64,000 bases of DNA from the NCBI GenBank assembly GCA_033065855.1, contig JAVXUO010002345.1, forward strand, positions 124,001 to 188,000, given 5' to 3'. A program made the position numbers and the translations under genes. Below the pieces are notes generated by a model. The model saw only the letters and a program-made list of their open reading frames with translations, was not told where the DNA came from and made no database searches. Shown here piece by piece: positions 11,847 through 22,447 of this stretch (position 1 is its first letter; each line of letters starts with the position of its first letter). Origin of the DNA: Escallonia rubra. Its lineage: Eukaryota > Streptophyta > Magnoliopsida > Escalloniales > Escalloniaceae.

Positions 11847-13379
11847 ATTAGGATGACATATATCCAACTAAGTGTAAAACAACGGACCCAATCTTTCATT
11901 TCGTCTTGGTTGGTCTTGTTTTCAATAGCTACTATGAGCACCCTCGGAGTTATTAAAAACTTCCGTTTTCTTATTGGTCGATACGATGAATCCGTTGCTT
12001 TAATCTTTTCTTCAACTAGTTGAAAATTTGAATGATTTTTGTAAGAAGTTTTTTATATGGCCCGACATTTTAATATACAATTTGATTAAATCCGGGCTGT
12101 CCTACGGTTCAGACATGTAATTGCATCCAACAATTAACGATTGTTATATATGGAAATTAGTACACCTTAGTTACATTTTAGCGGTGACAAAATATAGGGA
12201 TGGAGAAAAATGATAAAACATATATCAAAGGAGCTCGTGACGGGGCAAAACTCTGTGTGGATGTGCTATCAAAGCACAAGCTAGCTTGCTACCCTCACAC
12301 TGATTCAAGCCTCCCCATCCTGTCCGTGATAGCCTTCATTGTTGCAAACAAAGTAATCGATTAGCTTCTTCTTCGTTGGTTCTAGGGTTCACGTGGAATT
12401 AGCCGTCTTGAGCACCGAAGTGATGCTAGAGGCATTGATAGCTCCAATCATTTTCCCGAATTTTGATTAATAGTGGAAACATTCACCAACATAAAAGAAC
12501 TTACAAAGTCATCCCTACTATAGGCAATTCATCAAACTACTATTACAATCACAATCCATGGAGCTACATCCTGACAGTATTCACTAAGTTAGATCTACAA
12601 TATGTAATCCTTGGGGACTAATCCGTGGAATATATTATATTGCTCAGCATGTAAAAGTGACTTAGGGACTGCTTCAATCAGTTCTCTTTTGATTTCTAGT
12701 ATCACATTGCAGGAGTGTATGGATGTGTAGAAATGTACGAATGTCATATAATACTGAGGCAGCTATAACCCTAATGATATCTCCTGAACATCTAATCAAG
12801 ATTCATTTTAAATTCGTGTAAATAATGATATGCATGAAATTTTGATGTTTATCTAAGTATAATGCTTTCAGAACTGCCAATACTACGAAGGCGTGCAAAG
12901 GTTTCCTCGGGCTATTGGTACATGGGCAAACAAAATCAAAACACTAAGCTATTAATTCCATCTATACTTCTGATAAGGATGACAATATGTGGTTACCAGT
13001 CCCTCCCTAACCCAAGTCGCGCCATTTCCATTTTGCCCATTAATTTGTTATTCCATCTTTGACTTAATGTGCCCTTCCCAATTGACCCGATTCAATACGC
13101 ATTAATGTAGTTTTCGATCCCTTTTTTTAAACTGGTCAATTTTATTTTTTGAATTTTTTTTCTTTAGTCTAGTTGCTGATAGCGGTGGCCATGACGATGG
13201 ATGACACTGCTGCTAGAGGTGGCCAACATCAAAGGCCAATGGTTGGCAGAGGTGACTGCAACGGTGACTAGCGATAATTGTTGCCAAAGGTAGCCATTGG
13301 CGGTGGCTGCTGAAGGAGGTGGTTGTCGATGGTGGCTGCAGGTTGTGGTCGGCGGAGGTGGTTGAGGGCAATGGAGGTT
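11847..13379. other. Stretch without a recognisable gene
   Basis: This is the sequence between the CACTA and Ty3 elements. Only short unsupported frames occur. The part from 13170 to 13379 is rich in GGTGG and GGCGG triplets, giving proline-rich translations on the minus strand that I treat as low complexity. No RNA gene was recognised. Confidence 0.5.
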
Positions 13380-13384
13380 TGTGT
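13380..13384. repeat. Target-site duplication TGTGT, left copy (Ty3 element)
   Basis: The five bases before the 5' LTR are TGTGT, and TGTGT also follows the 3' LTR at 24038-24042. A 5-bp target duplication is standard for LTR retrotransposons and confirms the two outer boundaries. Confidence 0.9.
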
Positions 13385-14163
13385 TGTAATACCCTAAACT
13401 TTGGGAGCCGGTTAAAACAACCATCCGGACTCTGAAAAATAAACAGACGGTAATTTTGGGCAGTGCCCGGGTATTACTAGCGTATTGGAGCTTAAAAGAG
13501 TTTTGGGACAAAAATATAATTTTAGAAAACTTTGGGGGCATAATGGTAAATTAATGGTTTTAGCGATGAAAAATAATAAAATGAATGTTAGTATATATTT
13601 TTAGTGACGTTTAATCAAATTAAGAATGCTTATAATGACTTTGGGGATTGAATGCAATTATAAGAAATTTGGGCCTATTTTGTAATTATGGAAACTTAAG
13701 GGGTTAATTTGCAATTCTTGAAAGTATGCATGATGTGTCAAACTTTGAGGATGAGTTGGCCACCTTGAGAGGCTATTATAAGATATAGATAGATAGGATA
13801 AGATCTCTAAGGAATTAAGGAAAGAAGAAAATACAAGAGAAATTCGTGAAAGAGAAAAGGAAAAAAAAAAGAGAAGAGAAAGCCAAAACAGTACCCGAGA
13901 AACAGAGAAGCAGAGGGAAGAAATGGAAAACATAGAAGGAAGAGAAGATTCGGGCAAGAGGAAAAAAGGATTGGATAAACTTCCTAGGGTTAAAGCTAAA
14001 GACTTCCGATTAGGATAAATTAGCTATGAATCCAGGTAAGGGCTTCTATCCGAACCTCGAGCCATCAGTTTGCTTTCGTAATTATTCTTTTGTCTATTTA
14101 TGACCGTTGTTGAACTCTAAGTATACATTGATGTCGGTCTATTATTGCCAAGTAAACCCTGAT

Positions 14164-14171
14164 GTTGAACC
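14164..14171. repeat. Target-site duplication GTTGAACC, left copy (hAT)
   Basis: GTTGAACC occurs immediately left of the hAT terminus and again at 18181-18188. The 3' LTR has a single copy at 23232-23239, which is the unoccupied site. An 8-bp duplication is diagnostic of hAT transposition. Confidence 0.95.
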
Positions 14172-14182
14172 CATAGTTATAA

Positions 14183-14265
14183 ATACCGTATCGGAGCACG
14201 TACCGTTTTCTCTATAAAATGGAACATACCGGTACCGGTACCGTTTCGGTACCGTCTCGGATTTT
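14183..14265. repeat. hAT left subterminal ACCGGTACC cluster
   Basis: Several overlapping accggtacc and gtaccg words lie just inside the left terminus. The right end has an even denser cluster (18040-18170). Repeated short subterminal motifs in hAT elements are usually bound by the transposase; this function is inferred. Confidence 0.7.
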
Positions 14266-14425
14266 TCATTACTTATATACATATAGATATATATTATAAA
14301 ACAATCAAATTGCCTGACATTTTATTGCAGTCCACTAAAGTTCACATTCCAAAAAACATGCATAAAGCTAGTCCTTTAAGCTGAATAAGATAACAAAGTT
14401 CATAAACAATAAACTTTATGATCGA

Positions 14426-16948
14426 TCACTCGATATTGTGATAAGGATCTCCCTCCCCTCCGAATTCCCAATCATATTGGCTAGGAATGTCATGAAGTGC
14501 ATCTTCCTCATCCTCGTAATGTACTTCTTCATCTTCTAAGTTAACTGCAGCAGGCTCTGGTTGAAGGACATCCCATCCACCATCATTGTCTAGATCTTCT
14601 TGGGTAATAACAGATTCCTCCTCGGATACCCAATCAGCAAGAACATCAATGTTATCAAGGCTAACCGGATCAAGTGCTTCTTTTGTTCGACCAATAGCCC
14701 TGTATTAAATTTACAAGATAAAAAGAGGTTGATAAAGAATTTTGCAAATAATGTACATGTCACGTATTTTAATTGCAAAGTGATTATTACAGTGTTACCT
14801 TTCTCTAAGTTTCAAGCTATAACGAACAAAAACAAGATCATTTAGTCGTTTGTGCTCCAATCTATTGCGCTTCTTGGAATGGATAAACTCAAACACACTC
14901 CAATTTCTTTCATATCCCGTTGCACTAGTACATTGACTAAGTACACGTATTGCAAACTTTTGCAAATCTGGACAGTTGTTTCCAAATTGCTCCCATCATG
15001 CAACTATATTAGAAAATAAAAGAATTTTGACACGTTAAGAATTTTAAACAAAATCGGTTGTAGTAAGCATTTTAAGATGCTTATCAACTATCTAATTATA
15101 AGAATATAACTACTAGTACTTGAAAAACTTTTGCAATTCAACAAAGAGCTTAAATGGAATGATAAATGTCTAACCCGGATTTAGCTTTTCACGCTGACGA
15201 ACAGCAATAGGCATACCAAAGTCACCTATAGCTTGCTTGTACTCTTCGAGTTGTGAACTGATCAAGTCTTGCATGTAATCATCAGGCACTAAAGCTGTAA
15301 TCGTACTAAGTAAGCCTCTAGTAACCTCCTTTTGCTTCTTGAAAGAGGGCTTGAAAAAAATTCTAGGATTAAGAAAACAGCCGGCTGAATGAAGTGGGCT
15401 TGAAAGTTGTTTATCCCACCTCGCATCAATCACTCTGAGGACTGGCATATAAAAGGATAACCGGTTCTTCAAGTTTGATTTGATTGTCTCCTTCGCCTTA
15501 TCAATGGCTTCATACAAGTACCCCATAGAAGGTTTCTCATCGCCATCAGTGAGACGAAGAACCCTCACCAAAGGCTCACTAAGCTTCACAACATGCTGAC
15601 ATTGCAACCAAAAGTCCCTATCTTCTAGCACCAATTTCGCAACTTTCTTCCCAACAACACTTTTGGCAAGCTTAGAATTAACCCACTTATCACAAGTGAA
15701 CATCTGTCTAAGCTCTTTCTTAAACTTGAGCAAGCATTGAAGACTTAGAAAATTAGTTGCAAATCTAGTTATTCCAGGCCGACACAGTTCTCTACCATTG
15801 GTAAACTCTTTTCTCATCATATTCACAACAAACCCATGATTGTAAATATACTTTGTGATGTTTTTGGCTTTTATAATGGTAGCATCAATAGTGGGGAAGT
15901 GTCTAACATCAGCGAGGTTCTCTAACATCAAGTCTATGCAATGAGCTGCACAAGGAGCCCAAAAAAATCCGTACTCCCTTTGTAACCTTTTCCCAGCTGC
16001 TTTATAAGCGACCTCATTATCAGTAATGAACTGAACAATGTAATTAGGACCGATAAGCTGAACAACTTCATTAAAAATGCCATAAAGTGTATCAGCATCC
16101 TTAGTAAGGCTAGATGCATCAATTGATTTCAAAAACATGGTACCCTTAGGACAATAAACAAGAAAGTTGATAACAGGCTCTTGCCTACGATTAGACCACC
16201 CATCAGACATAACATAACAACCATATAACTCCCATATCGGCCTAAATTCATCTAGGTATGTACTGATCTCATCAACGAAAGTACGCAACAAGTTTCCCCT
16301 TAAGTCATGGAAAGATGGTGCTTTAAATCCTGGTCCAACAGCTAATGCAGCGTCAAACATTGGTTGGTAATACTTAGAATGAGCCCCATTAAATGGTACA
16401 TTAGCATCGTACCACCAACGTGCAACTGCTAATTTAGCATTTTCAACCATTTCTTTAGTTGCCATTGCACTTTTTATAGAAGGTTGAGACCCTGGAGTTG
16501 TTCTTGGGGCAAAAAAGCTACTAACCTTTTTCCTTTTACTTGCAACTGCAACTTCCTTCCCTTTCTTTTTTCCAGCATTACCAACAGAATCAGCCGACAG
16601 AGCAATATCTTCACTGTCATCATCTACATCAATGCAATCACCATAGCCAATATTCACATTTAACTTTTCTTTCCTTGCTTTTGCTTTTTGATACCCTTCA
16701 AGCAATTGTTTCATCTGCCATCTTACATCATGCGGAGCTTTTTTGCAAGCTTCAACTTGTCCTGTGACCCCAGCAAGGTGCATCTTTAATCGAGTTATTC
16801 CTCCACCTTTAAGGTGTTTGTCACAATGAATGCAGATGGTGTTGTTTCTTTTTCCCTCAACCACTTTACCGTGAGCCCATGCAGGATCATCAGATCTAGC
16901 TGGAGCCGACGCAATAGATGAAGAATTATCTGTCATATTCTGGCACAA
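14426..16948 (-). pseudogene. hAT transposase (BED finger, DUF659, hAT dimerisation), one in-frame stop
   Basis: Three minus-strand exons join in frame: 15175-16948, 14799-15003 and 14426-14699, totalling 751 codons. The N-terminus has a BED-type zinc finger (CIHCDKHLKGGG, then HLAG). The middle carries the DUF659 core (VMSDGWSNRR; FITDNEVAYKAAGK; APCAAHCIDLMLENLA), whose aspartates are candidate catalytic residues. Exon 2 encodes the C-terminal dimerisation block (QKFAIRVLSQCTSATGYERN, then WSVFEFIHSKKRNRLEHKRL). Exon 3 is an acidic tail. Near the start of exon 2 the family's WW pair reads stop-W (TGA at about 14997), so the product would lose the dimerisation domain. Two starts are possible, MCQNM at 16948 or MTDNSS at 16936. 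The rest of the frame is intact, so the inactivating change looks recent. Confidence 0.9.
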
Positions 16949-18039
16949 GCAAGAATTGAGCTAATCAGTACTAAAAAAACATATTCTGAATCAAACAAAA
17001 ACTGATGATGATTACAAAATTACTATATGCGCATAGGGTGTTAGCCAGATTACCACAAGAATTTATCAAATCACGTACTCAGCAACATAATATAGCTGTG
17101 GGTTTTTAGGGGTTGGGGAAATGTCAGCTTTTACATGCATCTAAATGAACCCAACAGTAGGAGATAAAGATAGTGGTCATGACTGTAAAACCCTTGTTTC
17201 CTCTCATCAACTTGTAGTCACATAAAATTCAAAAAGTGCAGCATATTCTAAAATATCAAATAACCTAAAAAAGCCACAATTCCTCTTATCAACTTGCAGT
17301 ATCAGGCTATCAGCAATACTCGATCCAACCAACTGTCTTTTTTAAGTTTACCCACACAAGTTGCAATGAAATCCTAAGACTTGAATCTGGTATACTTGTT
17401 CACTTTACACATTATTTGCTTATAAAGAAAAAAAACTTATATTGTCGTCAAAATTGTCATATGTAAGGAAAACTAAAAACTACAGCACTTATATGTTAAA
17501 CTGTGTGAATTTATAAACCCTAATTGTCGACACATTAATACACTAATTGCTACATAGTGGACTGGAGGATGCTTATCGGTTTGTTAGTGGAGAAGACACT
17601 AATTGCCGACACAGTGAGACAATATAGTGGAAAGCTCAAATTCATCTTACATATTATGCAACCAATGTCAACTAACCACATTATTTGATCATTCTAGTTT
17701 TCTGCATGTTTCTTGCTATACTCACTAACTAACGTGTCAATCAATCAACATATAGAAGAGTGGTAATAGGTAGCAACCAATACCTGAATTTGGTACACTT
17801 GGAATTTTGTGGAGGCTATTGCTGTATTGCTGGCTTGCTGCTCTTGAGTCTTGTTGACGGTGCTTTACGAGTTTTGATACTAGATTAGCAGATACAGATT
17901 GGCTAGGGTTTTTTTCCCTAGTCTAGATGGTTAAATTACCAGATTGTCCAATAAACATGCAATGCAATACGCCACTTCTAGAAATCCAGAAACCCGGTAC
18001 AAAACCAACATTTTCGGGCGGAACATCTCTCTAGGCTGA
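16949..18039. other. hAT 5' region, non-coding
   Basis: Sequence between the transposase start and the right subterminal cluster. It should hold the transposase promoter and an untranslated first exon on the minus strand; the repeated agccagattaccac and caacttgcag phrases give no firm splice evidence. No other gene is seen. Confidence 0.5.
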
Positions 18040-18170
18040 TATCGGTTGTACCGGCCGGTACAACCGGTACAACCGGTATTTAAACTGGTACGAAGTTTAT
18101 ACCCTTACCGTACCGGAATAAGCCCAAACTGGTACGTACCGGCCGGTATATCCGGTACCGGTACGGTATT
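18040..18170. repeat. hAT right subterminal CCGGTAC cluster
   Basis: At least eight words of the form ccggtac, accggt or taccgg occur in both orientations (for example gtaccggccggtacaaccgg near 18048). This mirrors the left cluster and supports both being functional subterminal binding sites. Confidence 0.75.
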
Positions 18171-18180
18171 TACAACATTG

Positions 18181-18188
18181 GTTGAACC
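18181..18188. repeat. Target-site duplication GTTGAACC, right copy (hAT)
   Basis: Exact match to 14164-14171. The LTR sequence continues directly after it with tgattcaattattgaac, as in the 3' LTR at 23240. Confidence 0.95.
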
Positions 18189-19016
18189 TGATTCAATTAT
18201 TGAACTCCTGTCAGTGCTCACCTTTTGTTGCATATTGAGCATTGATCTGTGTATTGATTCTGTGATATATGTCTTATGTATACTGACATGGGAATCTGTT
18301 CTGTTCTGAAGTGGGCGTTATAAGACTGGTCTAAATCCTGAGTGTAATGCAGGCTAGTACCTAAATGGACTAGTATTCTGGTACATCATGCATGTGTACA
18401 TATTCTGAGCCTTGCCTTTGTCGCACCGCTACCACCCATGATCAGTATCTTCGGACTTTATGTGCATTATGTCTGCATTCATCACTTCAAGAATGTCTGA
18501 GAAAAATTGTCTGAATATCTTGTCAAAAGGGACGGAGGGAAACGCTTCCCTGTTCTTGTCAGACTATTGTAACTGTTTGAAATCTCTTAACTGTTTGTTT
18601 TTTTAATTTTGGTAACTCCTTCTAAGATTAATTTGTGTACGACCTTACTGAGTTCTCAAAAGCTCACCCTTCATTTAAATCCCTTTTACAGGTGACGATC
18701 AACTGTCGCATGTTTGAGAATGGGTTAGAGTCTGTGTGAGGTTTTGATGAGCCCATCACTACTGGGTAATGTGGCCCCTGCGCGGGTCAATTTGTATCGT
18801 CGATTCATTCTATCAGGTTATTGAGAACCTAGGTTTTAATAGTTAAGTTTGAATAGTTATTAAAATCTTGTATTTTAAGGAACTTGGATCGGTGTTGGAT
18901 CAGATGCTTTGAAGTATGTGTTGGTGAACATATTTGACAGGTTTTATGTGATCCAGTAGGTTAATGACCCGGGAGTTTAGGATGCCAGAGCTTCGCATTT
19001 TCGGGGGCGTCACAGT

Positions 19017-19030
19017 TAGTATCAGAGTAG
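19017..19030 (+). other. Primer-binding site, initiator-Met tRNA type
   Basis: Two bases after the 5' LTR the sequence tagtatcagagtag approximates the plant initiator-Met primer site TGGTATCAGAGC with substitutions. It would prime minus-strand DNA synthesis in an intact element. Confidence 0.8.
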
Positions 19031-20559
19031 TTTGGTCTTTTGGTATTATAAGTTTAGGTATATGATTCAATAGGCACAGACCCACAAAGTATGGGTAACA
19101 CGATTTTGTAGAATGGTATTCTAGTTAACGAGAGCGGGGTAGGATGATGGTAGAGTTAAAGAAGTCTGCCTTTGACTAGTCATGGTGTTGTTCTTTATAC
19201 CCATGTTGGTATAACCCTGATCACTGTACATTGTATCAGTGTGGTCTGCACTCGAAGCACTGGCAGTAGAGATGGTACGGAGGGCCTAGGGGTCCTCGAT
19301 AGATGAGATTCCAACAGGTTTGTATAAGATGAGTAGGGATCTTATGCCCGATATTGGAAAGACCTTACCAGACGATCTTTAGATTGGGTAATGTACTGTA
19401 TGGAGGTTTTATGATTGTATGTGGGTACCTCTACCTAATAGGGGGAAAAGCAGAACCCAGAACCGATGGCTACAGTTTTGAACTTTAGAAATCTGACTTG
19501 ATGTCGTAAAATCTGGCTAATCAGTATCTAGAAATTTTTTAGCAATGAATTATAGTGAAAGATAAAAGATTGAATCTGTTGTCCATAAACTGAAAGGCGA
19601 GGTCGATCAGGGGTAAAAAAAGGGTAGCGAAGAATCTGACTTACCAAAAATTGATTTATGCCATTGGGAACCTTTTAGAGAATTATTTTCGACCTGTATT
19701 TTGTGAGATTTCGTGAACAGATATGAGGGAGCTGTTAATATGAAATAACAGATTTAGAATTAATAGACAAGGTTGAGATAAAATTTCTTGTTTTGCTAGA
19801 TTTGCATTAAGGATGTTATTGATGGAGGCAGATAGCTGCCGGAAGCCTGAGTGGGGGGCTTAGGCTTGGACTAAGAGATGCGGTGATTTTGGCTCGATTG
19901 ACGAGCTATATGGAGTGTCTTTATTGAGTATATGTTTTGGAACAGTTTAAGTTTGATAATTGAGGAAGGCACGAGTAAACATAGGGCGGATATAAGAGAA
20001 ACGAGTAAGAATTTTTTGAAAACAGATTAGTGGGAGCTGATAGTTGTCAGCAAAAAGTTTTTACACTCAGCACAGCACGATGCCCAAGGTTAAAGGTTGA
20101 GGCAGGATCAGGGATTCAGACCCACTTCGGTTCTGTTATATTGTGATCTAAACGGAGTTCTGAAATTCGATTGAGGCATGATATGAAATTTGGGGGAGCG
20201 CAGGGTGAAGGCGCTCGATCAATTTAGGGTATTAGAGATAAATCATTATACAATTTTAGAGTTTGACCTACACAGAGTACTGTTCAAGGTGGTGGGTCAA
20301 TTTCTGGCCATCCCATGTGGTGAGTGTGATAGAAGACATAGTCGTGAGTTATGCAATAAAGTGATCGGATGATGTGTTAGGCATGGCAGTGTGAAGCATT
20401 AAGTTTGAAACTGAGTGCTTGTGAAAAATAATCTATCGTGTACCTATTGTTGATGTAACAGCGAGTAGTATACCTTGATAGGAAAGATGACAAGGTTGGT
20501 AAGGGCAGAGGCTATGACATTGTCATGTCCGATGACGTGGTGTTAGACACTTTACATGT
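19031..20559 (+). other. Ty3 internal region, gag area too decayed to read
   Basis: This is where gag should lie, but every frame is broken by stops. A sequence near 19220-19270 gives a Cys/His-rich translation that could be a zinc-knuckle relic, though its order and spacing do not fit well enough to call. No intact gene is present. Confidence 0.45.
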
Positions 20560-20813
20560 TAACCCATTAGATGCGTCTATACTATTTAAGTTGGGAGCAT
20601 CGTAATTTTTACATCTGTTACTTTGGCATAGAGATTGAGGATGAAGATCCATCCTTTAAGAACTGACATTGAGGTAAGTACTCCGTTGGGAGAGTTTTCG
20701 ACTGTTTTATGGTTCTCTAATATACAATCTATGTGTGGGATATAGACTTTTCTATGGACCTCACTCTGTTTGTTGCTCATGATTTTGATATCATACTAGG
20801 TATAAATTGGTGA
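20560..20813 (+). pseudogene. Ty3 aspartic protease remnant
   Basis: Reading across frames gives VNPLDASILFKLGAS, then DIEVSTPLGEFSTVL, then DFDIILGINW. This matches the order of plant Ty3 retropepsins (LDA-L-D-GAS, STPLGE, DYD-ILGMDWL). The catalytic D-S/T-G-A triad is altered to KLGA, and at least one stop and one frame change separate the blocks. It identifies the element as Ty3-type and shows that it is dead. Confidence 0.8.
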
Positions 20814-22436
20814 TTTGCTAATCCCGCATCGGTGTATTATCAGGGAAAATACTAGTCGTATCTGGGAAGTTTATAAGGTATGAGTAGTAGTTAGGTTGGT
20901 GATTTGATTTATGAGTAGGAATAGTGTTTTGGAAAATGACTGGGGTTAAGATTAAAAATTTGGTTTAGGGGTACAAAAAGGAACCTGGAATTTAACTCTA
21001 TCATCTCATTCATTGTTCTTCGTATTGAATTCAAAGACGACTTAATTGAATGTCAGCTCATGTTGAGACATCAGAGAAGATGTCATTCATGCTGAGTTGT
21101 CTTATTCTTTTTTGAAATATTTATCTATTTTTTCGAATCTATTTGGATTTGATAGGGTAGTATCTGACCCACTGGCCATGGGAAAGATGCGAATCTTATT
21201 AAGGACTAATAACTCCTTCTGATTTTGATTGTTTCGGGTCATTAGGTTGACTTCGTTTCGCTAGACTTACATCATCGTTTTTGTGTCCGTCATTTTTTTT
21301 GGGATGTCACATAATTTTGTTGTGAACCCTGAGAGCCAATATGCATGACTTTTGTTAAAGATTTTTGTGTTTTGATTGTTTGATTGCGATTATTATTATT
21401 ATTATTTGCATCGTTTCCCTTACCTGGATATGAGATTAGGTAGATTCCTAAGACTCAGATAATCTGTGAGTGAGAGTAGGTTTTGAGAATGTGGATAAGA
21501 TTTGGATAAGCTATTTGATGATTTGGAGTATGATTGGAAGTTGAACATATGATAATAGACATTATGTTATTTGCTTTCTGAAACCGGAGGATTTTAACGG
21601 TTTAGCTGAAACAGATGATTTAAGGATAAGATTATAAGATTTTTGTAAATAATGTGACTGTGAATCAGAAGTGATATGATAATTTAGGGCTTTAAACTTT
21701 GGTGGAAGTGCAAGACACGTGAGTGCAAAATCATATTTCGCGTTGTGTTAAGATAACACATCTCTCTGTAATGACTCTGGTAACAGTTTGGACCAATTTG
21801 ATTTAAGACACCGGAGCACACAACGAGACCACGATAGTTATAGTTTTCCGTTGTTCAGTGAAGTATACGCATAACTGTTAGCATGCAATACATAACTATG
21901 TTTAGATAACACGTCTATCAGTGATGAACTCGACAATAATTTAGACTTGTTGTTTTGAGGTATTAAAGTGTGCAGTGCAAGTTGGGTATGACCATCGTTT
22001 GGCATTTTAGTACACCTCAAGCTCGAAGTTAAGCTTACCATCATTGAGTGGAATGTACAACGGTATAGTCTCTGATGTAGAAACAATAAAATCAGGTGGA
22101 AGCTCTGGTATTAGAATTTGATTTAATTCAACTTGTATGCGTTGAATTCAGAGTGGTGTAGGTTCAGCTCGGCGAGTGTGATATTAACTAAGTCATTGTT
22201 CGTGAGATACGGGAACGGCGAGAGCACGAGTGATAATTTGATCGGATTGCATTTAGCATTATGATCAAAATATAACCGTTGCGTTCGGGTATTTTTGGAA
22301 ACAAATGGGAGCACGAAGATTAGGTGTAACTTACCTACAGTGCGACAATTATCTGAGTGATGCAATGGAAGCGTAGTACCTAGATGTTAGAAGTGACGGG
22401 ATATCTGCGAGCAAATTTTGAGGACGAAATTTTTAT
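20814..22436 (+). other. Ty3 internal region without recognisable pol, contains diverged internal repeat
   Basis: No reverse transcriptase, RNase H or integrase motif is seen in any frame. Diverged copies of an aacac-tct-t-agtgatga phrase occur near 21750 and 21905, each followed by an ATTTGA or TTTAGA block and a ggtatta-like end. This looks like non-coding tandem structure that replaced the pol region. Confidence 0.5.
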
Positions 22437-22447
22437 AAGGGGGAGAA
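22437..22447 (+). other. Polypurine tract of the Ty3 element
   Basis: The purine run aagggggagaa lies directly before the 3' LTR tgtaatacccc. This is the expected plus-strand primer position. Confidence 0.9.

Larger units (their letters stand above)
14172..18180 (-). mobile_element. hAT superfamily DNA transposon, 4009 bp, full length
   Basis: The left terminus reads CATAGTTATAAATACCGTA. The right terminus, read inward, is CAATGTTGTAAATACCGTA, so the inverted repeat matches at 16 of 19 positions. An exact 8-bp target duplication (GTTGAACC) flanks it. The insertion point is confirmed because the 3' LTR of the host retrotransposon carries the same locus without the element. Subterminal regions are enriched in CCGGTAC and ACCGGT motifs at both ends (14183-14265 and 18040-18170). 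A minus-strand BED/DUF659/dimerisation transposase fills the middle. The element is structurally complete, but its transposase has an in-frame stop. Confidence 0.97.
13385..19014 (+). repeat. 5' LTR of the Ty3 element, interrupted by hAT
   Basis: The LTR sequence runs 13385-14171 and resumes at 18189 after the hAT insertion and its duplicated 8 bp. Aligned by eye, it matches the 3' LTR at 22448-24037 over its whole length, with scattered substitutions and small indels. Net length is about 1613 bp against 1590 bp for the 3' copy. Confidence 0.9.

Noticed and set aside
13164..13541. Minus-strand frame with proline-rich sequence
   Set aside because: It crosses the target duplication and LTR boundary at 13380-13385, so it cannot be an old gene. 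The signal is GGTGG low complexity.
13658..13957. Minus-strand open frame shared with 22720-23133, apparently conserved
   Set aside because: The two copies lie in the paired LTRs of one element, so similarity reflects LTR duplication and not selection on protein. It has no domain.
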